A stretch of 64,000 bases of DNA, taken from an uncultured Hyphomonadaceae bacterium. Lineage in GTDB: Bacteria; Pseudomonadota; Alphaproteobacteria; Caulobacterales; Maricaulaceae. The stretch covers positions 62,001-126,000 of the forward strand of contig CAJXPX010000005.1 in the NCBI GenBank assembly GCA_913058335.1. Direction: 5' to 3'. Below are positions 8,899 to 16,828 of this stretch, in pieces. The notes beneath the pieces are model-generated. The model had not been told where the DNA came from, searched no databases, and was given only the letters and a program-made list of their open reading frames with translations. Each line of letters opens with the position of its first letter. Within the stretch, counting starts at the first letter, position 1. Made by a program: the position numbers and the translations under genes.

Positions 8899-10311
8899 AT
8901 GAAATTTTCTAAATTAAAAACGTTGTTAGGAACATGCCTAACCGTTGCCGTTTTGGGGTCTATGGCCTCGACGGCCCATGCAGGAGACGAATGGATCGCC
9001 AAGTGGAAAGCCTTTGCGGCTGAAACTGGTCTTCCTGAGCATGCCGCGTGGGTTGCCGAAATCGACAATGATGAGACAAGGGCACTTGCAAAAGAATGGG
9101 AAGACTTCCGGGGATACACCGCGACATCGCTTATTAATGATGCAAACCTGCCGGCTGAATTAAAACCCGGACTCATAATCACAAAAGATAATATTGATTC
9201 AATGCCGTGGGTGAAAGACTATTTGCCACAATATTGGATCGATCGGCTTTCTTCTGAATGGTTAGGCGTTGAAGGAATTCGGGTTGTCCCAACTAATCAT
9301 TATTACATGCAAAAAGCCCGTCTGGATGCGACGAAAGAATTGGGTCCCGATCCGTTCACGATTAATGAAAAAGGAGAGTTGAAAGATAAAAATGGCGAGC
9401 ACGGCCTATTAGCGAAAGCGGGATTGCCTTTCACTAATCCGGAAAATGGAGAGCAACTGAATTGGTTGTATAATGCTCATGGGGTTGGAACAGAAGACCT
9501 CATCTTTGATCCAGTAGAATTGACTGCTTGTGGCGCCAAGAATAATCTTGAGCGCAAATATGTAGGCAATATTTTTTGGCGTAGGATGGCCGGGCGTGTT
9601 GGCACTCCTCCTTATGGGAATGTCGAGGGATTTGAAGGTGTAACTGAGGCGGGTGCTCTCTTGATTAAAAGCCCAAGAGATGTTCGTGGGCTCGCTGGAG
9701 TTAGACTGCGCTACGCGGATGCCGACAAAGATGATAATTTTAATCTATTCATTCCTACGCTTCGTCGCACACGAGCATTAACGGGTACCAATGGACAAGA
9801 TGTTATCGCACCAGGACTGGAAATTACCTGGGATGACTGGCGTTCGAACTGGTTTAAAACTGATAGCAGGAAATTTAAATATACTAAAAGCGAAGATACG
9901 TTCGTTTTAGCTGCGCCCGAGGTTGGGGCAGCTTATGATCCATATAGATTGAGTAAAAATCTTTGTGGCCTATCGGGCATTGTCGATATGGAATTGCGTC
10001 CAACATGGAAATACAAAATTGAAGATCTGACTGGGAGTTATCAATACTCTAAAAAAGAAATTTGGGTAGATAAAGAGCTTTACTACGCACAGTATATGGA
10101 AATGTTTGATCGGAACGGGGAATTATGGCGTGTTTGGGATGATGCCCGGGATTGGCAACCGAAAACTGGTCGGGCTTTGTGGAAATCAGTGTTAATTCCG
10201 AACGTGCGGAATAAACGGCATTCCGTTTTGTCTATGGAGGCGGATTGGGACGGTCTAGATGGCTTAAACAATTCGACTTTCAATATCGACCAATTACGTG
10301 ATCGTCGATAA
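8899..10311 (+). CDS. DUF1329-family exported protein
   Basis: This 470-residue protein has a clear signal peptide (TLLGTCLTVAVLGSM, cleavage near AHAG). The C-terminal part contains the DUF1329 landmarks MELRPTWKYKIE and KKEIWVDKELYYAQYMEMF followed by DRNGELWRVW. The family is related in fold to LolA/LolB lipid-binding proteins and usually accompanies DUF1302 barrels. It probably carries hydrophobic substrate or lipid across the periplasm for the neighbouring barrel and MMPL transporter; this role is inferred. AAGGAG lies 7 bases before the start. The gene closes the envelope module and is followed by a strong terminator. Confidence 0.8.
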   Translation: MKFSKLKTLLGTCLTVAVLGSMASTAHAGDEWIAKWKAFAAETGLPEHAAWVAEIDNDETRALAKEWEDFRGYTATSLINDANLPAELKPGLIITKDNIDSMPWVKDYLPQYWIDRLSSEWLGVEGIRVVPTNHYYMQKARLDATKELGPDPFTINEKGELKDKNGEHGLLAKAGLPFTNPENGEQLNWLYNAHGVGTEDLIFDPVELTACGAKNNLERKYVGNIFWRRMAGRVGTPPYGNVEGFEGVTEAGALLIKSPRDVRGLAGVRLRYADADKDDNFNLFIPTLRRTRALTGTNGQDVIAPGLEITWDDWRSNWFKTDSRKFKYTKSEDTFVLAAPEVGAAYDPYRLSKNLCGLSGIVDMELRPTWKYKIEDLTGSYQYSKKEIWVDKELYYAQYMEMFDRNGELWRVWDDARDWQPKTGRALWKSVLIPNVRNKRHSVLSMEADWDGLDGLNNSTFNIDQLRDRR

Positions 10312-10332
10312 CTGAACATATTCAAATCTGAC

Positions 10333-10362
10333 AAAAGCCCGGTTTATTTACCGGGCTTTTTT
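10333..10362 (+). terminator. Strong terminator after the DUF1329 gene
   Basis: AAAAGCCCGGT (10333-10343) pairs perfectly with ACCGGGCTTTT (10350-10360) around the loop TTATTT, giving an 11-pair stem ending in a T tract. It separates the envelope module from the xylT gene, whose RBS CGGAGG follows at once. Confidence 0.88.
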
Positions 10363-10378
10363 ATCGGAGGATAACATA

Positions 10379-10732
10379 ATGGATTTTTCTGGCTTAAAGG
10401 GGATAGTAAAACATATCACTCAAATAACGGATACGAATGAGGAGTTTGAATGCGCTGAAGGTAAATCTATTTTGGGGGCGATGGTAGAATTAGGGCGTAA
10501 GGGTATTACATCTGGATGTCATGGCGGCGGTTGCGGCGTTTGTAAGGTTCAAATATTAAAGGGTGACGTGAAGACCGAAAATATGAGCCGAGCACACGTA
10601 AGTGCAGACGAAGCGGCATCGGGTGTCGTTCTGGCTTGTAAGGCTTATCCAAGGTCAGCTGTCGTTTTAACTGTTACAGGTCTACTCCATAAAAATATAG
10701 TTCGGGGTGCAAACGCGAAATCCAGTAAGTAG
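10379..10732 (+). CDS. xylT: Plant-type [2Fe-2S] ferredoxin, XylT-like
   Basis: The 117-residue protein carries the plant-type cluster motif C-x4-C-x2-C (GCHGGGCGVCKVQILKG) and the fourth cysteine in VVLACKAYP, with the intervening MSRAHVSADEA pattern of XylT. XylT-type ferredoxins re-reduce the active-site iron of catechol 2,3-dioxygenase after it is inactivated by substituted catechols. The next gene is a XylE-type catechol 2,3-dioxygenase, which fits. The start is fixed by CGGAGG 10 bases upstream. It lies between a terminator and a promoter region with GTGCAA elements, so it may be made from its own promoter. Confidence 0.85.
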   Translation: MDFSGLKGIVKHITQITDTNEEFECAEGKSILGAMVELGRKGITSGCHGGGCGVCKVQILKGDVKTENMSRAHVSADEAASGVVLACKAYPRSAVVLTVTGLLHKNIVRGANAKSSK

Positions 10733-10811
10733 TTGCTCGTTATACCAACAATTTGAAGTCCAGGATCATACTTTTTGCTTGAAAAAATACTAAACCAATG
10801 TAGTTTCATTC

Positions 10812-10838
10812 GTGCAAACTATTGGATAATGTGCAATA
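10812..10838. promoter_or_regulatory. Paired GTGCAA elements before xylE
   Basis: GTGCAAA at 10812-10818 and GTGCAAT at 10831-10837 are direct repeats 19 bases apart, about two helical turns, 40-60 bases before the xylE start. The 142-base gap after xylT is otherwise AT-rich and without genes, so this is the likely promoter/operator of the xylE-I-H-F operon. Confidence 0.5.
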
Positions 10839-10874
10839 AATGATCGACTAGCATATATTAAAAAGGAGAATAAA

Positions 10875-11819
10875 ATGGGTGTTATGAGAATAGGGCATGT
10901 AAGTCTCCGCGTCATGGACATGGACGCAGCGATTAACCATTACGCAAATGTTATTGGACTTATTCATACAGGTACTGGCCCCAACGGTGAGCAATTATTT
11001 AAGGGCTGGGACGAATGGGATAAGTATTCCATTATACTCACGCAATCTGATCGTGCTGGTATGAACCATGTCGCTTACAAAGTCGAACACGATGCTGATT
11101 TAGATCAACTGAGCGAAAAATTGCAAGAATATGGCGTGAAAACGACTATGCATAAGGCTGGGCATCTCCCGGATTGTGGGCGTGCCTTGCATTTTACGAT
11201 GCCGAGCGGCCACGAAATGTATTTGTTTGCAGAGAAAGATGCCGTGGGCAAAGCCGTCGGAGTCCGAAACCCGGCGCCTTGGCCTGACGGCCTGAAAGGC
11301 ACAGGTGCTCATTGGCTCGATCACGTAGCTCTCGCCTGCGAAGTGAACCCGGATAAAGGAATTAATACGGTTGCTGCAAATCATGATTTATTTCGCGATG
11401 CCTTGGGGTTCTATTTAAGCGAACAAGTGCTTGTCGGACCAGATGCTGATATTCGCGTTGTCGCCTTTATGTTTCGAACAACTACACCGCACGACATAGC
11501 ATTTTTGCCCAATGAAAAATCTGGTTTACATCATATATCCTTTTTCCTTGATAGCTGGCACGATATTCTTAAAGCTGGTGATGTGATGGCGAAAAACAAC
11601 GTCAAAATTGACATACCACCTACGCGACACGGAATTACGCGCGGCGAAACAATTTATTTCTTTGATCCATCTGGGAACCGCAACGAGACATTCGCTGGAC
11701 TGGGTTATTTGGCACAGCCTGATATGCCTGTCATTACATGGGACGAAGATCAAACTTGGCGGGGAATCTTCTATCACACGGGCGAAGCCCACGCGCCGTT
11801 TACAGAGGTTATTACTTAA
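10875..11819 (+). CDS. xylE: Catechol 2,3-dioxygenase (XylE type)
   Basis: This type I extradiol dioxygenase (314 residues) opens catechol or methylcatechol next to the hydroxyls to give 2-hydroxymuconic semialdehyde. Two vicinal-oxygen-chelate domains are visible. The iron ligands are H150 (in HWLDHVAL), H219 or H220 (in [10 protein letters not shown]) and E271 (in [12 protein letters not shown]), a strong match to Pseudomonas XylE in order, spacing and length. AAAAGGAG precedes the ATG. It heads an operon with xylI, xylH and xylF and follows its reactivating ferredoxin. Both the toluene and naphthalene branches of this cluster would meet at this enzyme. Confidence 0.93.
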   Translation: MGVMRIGHVSLRVMDMDAAINHYANVIGLIHTGTGPNGEQLFKGWDEWDKYSIILTQSDRAGMNHVAYKVEHDADLDQLSEKLQEYGVKTTMHKAGHLPDCGRALHFTMPSGHEMYLFAEKDAVGKAVGVRNPAPWPDGLKGTGAHWLDHVALACEVNPDKGINTVAANHDLFRDALGFYLSEQVLVGPDADIRVVAFMFRTTTPHDIAFLPNEKSGLHHISFFLDSWHDILKAGDVMAKNNVKIDIPPTRHGITRGETIYFFDPSGNRNETFAGLGYLAQPDMPVITWDEDQTWRGIFYHTGEAHAPFTEVIT

Positions 11820-11967
11820 CCACGGCAACTTAATCGATCAAACTTCGGTTAATTGAGACCGCTAATATTAGGCCGTGTTCTATAAACAATTGTTTGTTTG
11901 ACTGAGCTGCCTGAACATGAGTTTGATCGCTAAAATGATGCCGAGTGTGTTTGCAAAAGGTGGCAGA

Positions 11968-12738
11968 ATGCCCGATTTAGAAAAATTAGCTGCTATTGTT
12001 GATGAAGCTGCGGTCAATGCGAAGGCTATACCTCAGTTTACGAATACAATGCCTGAAATGACGATCGAAGACGGGTACGATATCCAAACTCGTTCATTGG
12101 CGAGACGGTATCAACGTGGCGAGCGCCGGATCGGCATAAAGCTGGGACTGACAAGCCGGGCGAAGATGCTGCAAGTCGGTGTAGATGAGGTTTGTTGGGG
12201 ACGTTTGACGGATGCGATGTTGCTGGATGACGGTGGATACCTTTCCATGGCAAAATATATTCATCCGCGAATTGAACCGGAAATCGCGTTTTTAATTAAA
12301 ACACGCCTCGTTGGAAAAGTAACAGAACAGGATGCATTCGACGCCGTTGAGGCAATTGCCCCCGCTATGGAAATAATAGATAGCCGGTTTGATAATTTTA
12401 AATTCGCTGTGCAGGATGTGATTGCAGATAACGCCTCGTCGTCAGGATTGGTGATTGGTCCATGGCAGTCGACAAAAATAGACATCTCTAATTTAGAAAT
12501 GGTGATGACGGCTGATGATCAAATTAAACAATCAGGGTCAAGCGCAGCTATTCTTGGTCATCCCATTCGTTCTTTAATTAAAGGTGCTGAAATGGTGGCT
12601 AGAGTGGGCGAAGCGCTCAACCCAGGGGATATTGTAATGGCCGGAGGAGCGACAGCCGCCCACGCAATGACCAGAGGAGAAACCATTCGGTTGAATATCC
12701 AAAAACTCGGTTCAGTATCAATTTCTGCGGAGGGTTAA
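11968..12738 (+). CDS. xylI: 4-Oxalocrotonate decarboxylase (XylI-like)
   Basis: The protein belongs to the hydratase/decarboxylase family (XylI, XylJ, HpaH). MEIIDSRFDNFKFAVQDVIA, DNASSS and the C-terminal TAAHAMTRGETIR...LGSVS pattern are closest to XylI, which decarboxylates the 2-oxohex-3-enedioate made by the tautomerase to 2-hydroxypenta-2,4-dienoate. The next gene is the 4-oxalocrotonate tautomerase, the same IH pairing as in TOL plasmids. I prefer ATG 11968 because AAAGGTGG is just upstream and the length then fits XylI; ATG 11917 would add 17 residues. A hydratase role is possible but the HpaH-like gene at 38.3-39.1 kb better fills that step. Confidence 0.82.
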   Translation: MPDLEKLAAIVDEAAVNAKAIPQFTNTMPEMTIEDGYDIQTRSLARRYQRGERRIGIKLGLTSRAKMLQVGVDEVCWGRLTDAMLLDDGGYLSMAKYIHPRIEPEIAFLIKTRLVGKVTEQDAFDAVEAIAPAMEIIDSRFDNFKFAVQDVIADNASSSGLVIGPWQSTKIDISNLEMVMTADDQIKQSGSSAAILGHPIRSLIKGAEMVARVGEALNPGDIVMAGGATAAHAMTRGETIRLNIQKLGSVSISAEG

Positions 12739-12933
12739 ATGCCAATAATTCAAATCAATATGTTGGAAGGACGAACCCTCGATCAAAAGAAAAAACTTGT
12801 CGAACAGTTGACGGATGCTGCGGTCGACTCATTAGGAGCGCCGAGAGAAACAGTAAGAGTGATGATCAATGAAATGTCAGCCAATCATTACGCTATTTCG
12901 GGCGAACTTATATCCGAACGGCGGAAAAAATAA
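12739..12933 (+). CDS. xylH: 4-Oxalocrotonate tautomerase
   Basis: At 64 residues, starting MPIIQINMLEGRT, this is a classic 4-OT with the catalytic proline at position 2 of the coding sequence (Pro1 after Met removal) and the conserved arginine in PRETVRVMI. It isomerises 2-hydroxymuconate to 2-oxohex-3-enedioate for the adjacent decarboxylase. It begins directly after the xylI stop codon, so the two are translationally coupled. A frame this short and this clear is decisive despite its size. Confidence 0.9.
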   Translation: MPIIQINMLEGRTLDQKKKLVEQLTDAAVDSLGAPRETVRVMINEMSANHYAISGELISERRKK

Positions 12934-12958
12934 GCAAATATATGCAATGGAGTATTAA

Positions 12959-13780
12959 ATGCAAAACCCAGAAATAGGAAAGTCGATTACGGCAGGTGGA
13001 GTTAAAACCAATTATCATGATGAAGGAAATGGATTTCCGGCAATCCTAATTCATGGATCTGGCCCGGGGGTAACAGCTTGGGCCAATTGGCGGTTCAATA
13101 TTCCTGTTCTCTCGGATAAAATGCGCGTACTTGCTCCAGATATGCTTGGATTTGGGTATACAGAAAGACCATCCGACGGCATCTATTCTATGGAAAGATG
13201 GTGTGCTCATCTCATCGATTTCGCCGATGCACTGGGCCTAGATACTTTTGACATCGTTGGAAATTCATACGGTGGTGCGCTCGCTATTTCGATGGCGGCG
13301 AACTTCCCCGATAGAGTCCGAAGAATTGTTCTCATGGGGGCGGCCGGAGTTAGTTTTCCGCTGACAAAAGCGCTAGACGAAATTTGGGGGTATGAGCCAT
13401 CAATTGAAGCCATGCAGGCCATGCTTGATATATTTGCATATGATCGCTCCTTGATTGGTGAAGGCTTGGCGGAGCTTCGCTATAAAGCAAGCATACAACC
13501 AGGTTTTCAGGAAGCGTTTAGCGCAATGTTCCCCGCACCGCGCCAAAATGGGATCGAGGCTTTAGCAACCCCTGAAGATAAAATATCTCAAATTGAATGC
13601 CCGGCGCTGATTATACATGGACGTGAAGACGTTGTTCTTCCAAGCAGCAACAGTATTCGATTGTTCGAGCTATTACCCAACTCAGAATTACATATGTTTG
13701 GTAAATGCGGTCATTGGACGCAAATTGAGCACAAAAATAGATTCAATATGTTGGTGACCAATTTTCTTACAACTGCTTAG
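12959..13780 (+). CDS. xylF: 2-Hydroxymuconic semialdehyde hydrolase (XylF-like)
   Basis: This alpha/beta hydrolase (273 residues) cleaves the extradiol ring-fission product to 2-hydroxypenta-2,4-dienoate plus formate (or acetate from 3-methylcatechol). The catalytic triad is S103 (VGNSYGGAL), D224 (HGREDVVLP) and H252 (GHWTQIEH). The oxyanion segment HGSGPGVTAWANW and the YDRSLI...PGFQEAFSAMFPAPRQ stretch are characteristic of XylF/DmpD. GGAG precedes the ATG. It is the last gene of the xylE operon; having both hydrolytic (xylF) and oxalocrotonate (xylH, xylI) branches mirrors TOL plasmids. Confidence 0.92.
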   Translation: MQNPEIGKSITAGGVKTNYHDEGNGFPAILIHGSGPGVTAWANWRFNIPVLSDKMRVLAPDMLGFGYTERPSDGIYSMERWCAHLIDFADALGLDTFDIVGNSYGGALAISMAANFPDRVRRIVLMGAAGVSFPLTKALDEIWGYEPSIEAMQAMLDIFAYDRSLIGEGLAELRYKASIQPGFQEAFSAMFPAPRQNGIEALATPEDKISQIECPALIIHGREDVVLPSSNSIRLFELLPNSELHMFGKCGHWTQIEHKNRFNMLVTNFLTTA

Positions 13781-13814
13781 CCTATAGAAGCTGAAACACT
13801 TTTAGGTAAAATCT

Positions 13815-14261
13815 TTAAGTATCCCGTCCCTTAACTGGCTTAACCCAAAGGGGCATTTTGCGGAATTGCTGAGCATCCTTGGGTATAACAGTCCAGCTTT
13901 TGATATGGTCGGTATAGATGTGAACCATTTTCCTAATAAAAGAGCTATCGTCCAGGGCCGGGAGCATTACGGTGACGAAACCGGGCATTGCTTCCGGTTT
14001 TCCCATAATTAATGATCCACATACTCCGCAAAACGTCCTATGTATTTTCTCTCCAGACTCACCTAGCGTCGTATAAGTATCAGGCGCGCCCTTTGTCATA
14101 TTGACGTTCGCGGGTGGGAATAATGCAACAGCAACAGCAGCGGCTCCGGTAATTTTTTGACAATCCACACAATGGCAATGCATAGCCGCAATAGGCTCAC
14201 CTGTGACCTCAATACGAACGTTACCACAGTGGCAGCCGCCTTTTGTAAATCGTGAACTCAT
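13815..14261 (-). CDS. GFA/CENP-V-type zinc protein, copy 1
   Basis: The 148-residue protein has the GFA (glutathione-dependent formaldehyde-activating) fold signature: KGGCHCGNVRIEV at the N terminus, HCHCVDCQKITGAA, and FCGVCGS, which supply the zinc-binding cysteines. The founding member is described as S-hydroxymethylglutathione synthase, but most homologues have no proven function. It is paralogous to the next gene upstream on the same strand and both follow the aldehyde dehydrogenase gene, so they may be co-transcribed with it. ATG 14261 follows a GGGACC element and matches the start of copy 2; the longer frame adds unrelated residues. Confidence 0.78.
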   Translation of the reverse strand: MSSRFTKGGCHCGNVRIEVTGEPIAAMHCHCVDCQKITGAAAVAVALFPPANVNMTKGAPDTYTTLGESGEKIHRTFCGVCGSLIMGKPEAMPGFVTVMLPALDDSSFIRKMVHIYTDHIKSWTVIPKDAQQFRKMPLWVKPVKGRDT

Positions 14262-14428
14262 AAACTGGTCCCGTTTAAATTGAGATGTTGGCAATCATTG
14301 GGCCAAATTGAATGGACCGATAAATTCCGAATGGTGTTTGCCAGTTTCTCGCGGCAGAATCGAAAGGTCACCTCAAAAATACTTCTAGCATTATCGGAAA
14401 ACTCTTCAGGCTGTTGATATTGGGCGTG

Positions 14429-14851
14429 TTACCCCAATGGCGGCATTTTCGGGAACTTTTGAGCGTCCTTTGGTATATCCGTCCAACTGGCGGCGTGATC
14501 AGTATAAATGTGTCCTATCTCGGTAATAAAGGAACTGTCATCCAGAGACGGGATTGTTATAGAAGCGATGTCCGGCATTGCATCTGGTTTACCTATAAGG
14601 GGCGTGCTACAATTTCCACAAAAATATCGATGTAAACTTTCGCCGGACTCGCCTTGTGTCGGATATGATTTGGGTTCGCCTTTCGTCACCTTTATGTTTT
14701 CAACTGGGAATAGAGCTGCCGCCTCAGCCGCTGCTCCGGTTATTTTTTGGCAATCACTACAATGACAATGCACAGAAGCAATCGGTTCACCAATGACTTC
14801 GATGCGAATACGGCCGCAGTGGCAGCCGCCTTTGGAAATACGTTTGCTCAT
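14429..14851 (-). CDS. GFA/CENP-V-type zinc protein, copy 2
   Basis: At 140 residues it has the same cysteine pattern as its downstream neighbour (GGCHCGRIRIEV, HCHCSDCQKITGAA, FCGNCS) and aligns with it along its length, including the shared IYTDH-SW and DIPKDAQKFPKMP tail. The pair is a tandem duplication. It starts 26 bases after the aldehyde dehydrogenase stop. A link to aldehyde or glutathione chemistry is plausible given the aldehyde dehydrogenase and the GST at 43.9 kb, but nothing in the sequence proves a substrate. Confidence 0.78.
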   Translation of the reverse strand: MSKRISKGGCHCGRIRIEVIGEPIASVHCHCSDCQKITGAAAEAAALFPVENIKVTKGEPKSYPTQGESGESLHRYFCGNCSTPLIGKPDAMPDIASITIPSLDDSSFITEIGHIYTDHAASWTDIPKDAQKFPKMPPLG

Positions 14852-14877
14852 AAAGTAGCCTTTATTCTAAATTCAAA

Positions 14878-16383
14878 TTACTGATCGAATACACCCATTC
14901 GACCTTCTTGAAGGTTGATTATTACAGATTTAGTCAATGTATAATGATTAAGGACCTCGAAAGAGAATTCCCGACCAAAACCACTTTGTTTATAGCCGCC
15001 GATTGGCATACCCGGTTTCATATTATAGTAGCGATTGATCCACACGGTCCCAGTTTCAAGAGCCCTCGCAATGCGATGGCCCTGCGCCATATTTTGCGTC
15101 CAAATCCCTCCAGCGAGACCGTACACGCTGTTATTGGCTTGTTCCAACATGTCGTTTTCGTCTTTCCAGCGAATAGCTGACGTCACAGGTCCAAAAATTT
15201 CGTCTTTTGCAATTGACATATCATTGGCGACGTCGGCAAAAATAGTTGGTTTTATATAATACCCATCGTCAAAAGTTCCGCCAGTAGTCGCCCCGCCGCC
15301 GGTTACAACGGTCGCGCCTTCCGATTTACCTAGCTCAATGTATTTTTGTATTTTGTCATATTGTTCTTTTGAAGCTTGCGCACCTAATTGGGTTGCGAAG
15401 TCTATGGGGTTTCCCTGAACAATTTTCTCAAGTTGGGTTTTGAATTTATCAAGAAATTTATCATGGATTTTATCGTGCAAAAATAATCTCGAGCCCGCCA
15501 GACAAACTTCACCTTTGTTTAATATTGTCGACATCGCTGCGGCTTCAACGGCGGCATCTATATCAGCGTCCTCACATATGATATGTGCTGATTTCCCGCC
15601 TAATTCTAGCGTTTGGGGGATAATATTTGTAGATGCGTATTGCATGATTTTTCGCGCTGTGGGAACGGATCCCGTAAACGCTACTTTTCTCACTTTTGGA
15701 TGTGTCACCAATGCTTCGCCAACATTTGCCCCATAACCGGTCACAATATTTACAACTCCAGGAGGGATGATATCATTCATTTCTTGGAAAAATTCCATGA
15801 TTGATAAACAAACGTTTTCCGCGGGTTTGAGTATTACTGTACATCCAGCCGCAAGCGCAGGGGCTATTTTACTGGCCATCATTAAGATAGGTACATTCCA
15901 GGGTATGATTTGCGCGACCACTCCAATTGGCTCACGATGGACAATTCCGACAGCATCTGCGTAATCCATAGTTTGCCCATGCAAATGGAAGGCTGCTCCA
16001 GCAAATAATTCAAATTGTCCAATGGCATTTGGCATGTCGAAATGCATAGATTCGCGAAGCGGTTTACCGTTGTCTAAGGTCTCCATCATAGCATATTTTT
16101 CGATGCCTCGTTTCATTCTTTGTGCTATTTCGTAGATTATATCCTGACGTTCGGACGCAGATGATTGCGACCACGCCGGAAGCGCAGTGGATGCGGCTGC
16201 AACCGCGCGTTCTACGTCATCCTCATTGCTAGACTGAATCTTGGATAAATGCTCACCTGTTGCAGGATTGGTCATGTCAATCGTTTCGCCAGATGCGCTG
16301 GCGACCCATTGCCCATTGATTAGGTTTCCGTATTCTTCTTTAAAAAGAGAAGGGGTTTCTCTAAATTGTGCGGCTTCAGTCAT
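14878..16383 (-). CDS. NAD-dependent aldehyde dehydrogenase
   Basis: This 501-residue class I-like aldehyde dehydrogenase has the catalytic glutamate E260 (TLELGGKSAH), the nucleophile C294 (KGEVCLAGSR) and the cofactor segments PWNVPILM and FTGSVPTARK. It is not close to the TOL benzaldehyde dehydrogenase XylC; it looks more like phenylacetaldehyde, cumic or acetaldehyde dehydrogenases. It is the only aldehyde dehydrogenase in the window, so it may cover aromatic aldehydes from xylM/xylB, salicylaldehyde from nahE, and possibly hydroxymuconic semialdehyde or the acetaldehyde/propanal from HpaI. Which of these is real cannot be read from the sequence. It is divergent from the naphthalene-type dioxygenase. 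Confidence 0.85.
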   Translation of the reverse strand: MTEAAQFRETPSLFKEEYGNLINGQWVASASGETIDMTNPATGEHLSKIQSSNEDDVERAVAAASTALPAWSQSSASERQDIIYEIAQRMKRGIEKYAMMETLDNGKPLRESMHFDMPNAIGQFELFAGAAFHLHGQTMDYADAVGIVHREPIGVVAQIIPWNVPILMMASKIAPALAAGCTVILKPAENVCLSIMEFFQEMNDIIPPGVVNIVTGYGANVGEALVTHPKVRKVAFTGSVPTARKIMQYASTNIIPQTLELGGKSAHIICEDADIDAAVEAAAMSTILNKGEVCLAGSRLFLHDKIHDKFLDKFKTQLEKIVQGNPIDFATQLGAQASKEQYDKIQKYIELGKSEGATVVTGGGATTGGTFDDGYYIKPTIFADVANDMSIAKDEIFGPVTSAIRWKDENDMLEQANNSVYGLAGGIWTQNMAQGHRIARALETGTVWINRYYNMKPGMPIGGYKQSGFGREFSFEVLNHYTLTKSVIINLQEGRMGVFDQ

Positions 16384-16828
16384 CTTCTTGTTCCCTTGAT
16401 TGGCTTATTATAACCATTACCCTGTGTCGTTGTGCTCAGAATATAAAGTTGTCTTGAGCAGACATTTTGTAAACTACATTTTTTACTTTGTCATCCTAAA
16501 ATTGCTTAATAGGGAAAACTTTATATAATATGCAAAGATAACGTATTGGTTCAGTGCGTCGTTTATAATATAAGTCGGCTGTAATATAATCTGTACATGG
16601 TCCTGCCTACCATCGAGCATATTTTGTCAAATCAGTGCTGCTTTTAATTTTTTTTTATATTACAAGCAAAATATCATTTACTATTGTGCAATAAGTTGTA
16701 TTATGAGCGACAAAGATGTTGCTTTTATTTCAGGTGCTGTGAGAATGTACCGGGAGCGACGAGGGTGGTATCGATCAGTTTGTAATGTTTTTATGGTTGG
16801 CGAAAAAAGCCGTATGGAGATGAGGGTT
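16384..16828. promoter_or_regulatory. Divergent promoter region with TATTGTGCAATA palindrome
   Basis: This 445-base AT-rich region lies between the aldehyde dehydrogenase (minus) and dioxygenase (plus) genes. TATTGTGCAATA at 16682-16693 has perfect TATTG/CAATA arms around a TG centre and is the clearest copy of the element repeated in this cluster. The last 126 bases are open in frame with the dioxygenase but are probably leader: the true start at 16829 has GGAGATGAGGG just upstream and gives the usual family length. Confidence 0.55.
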
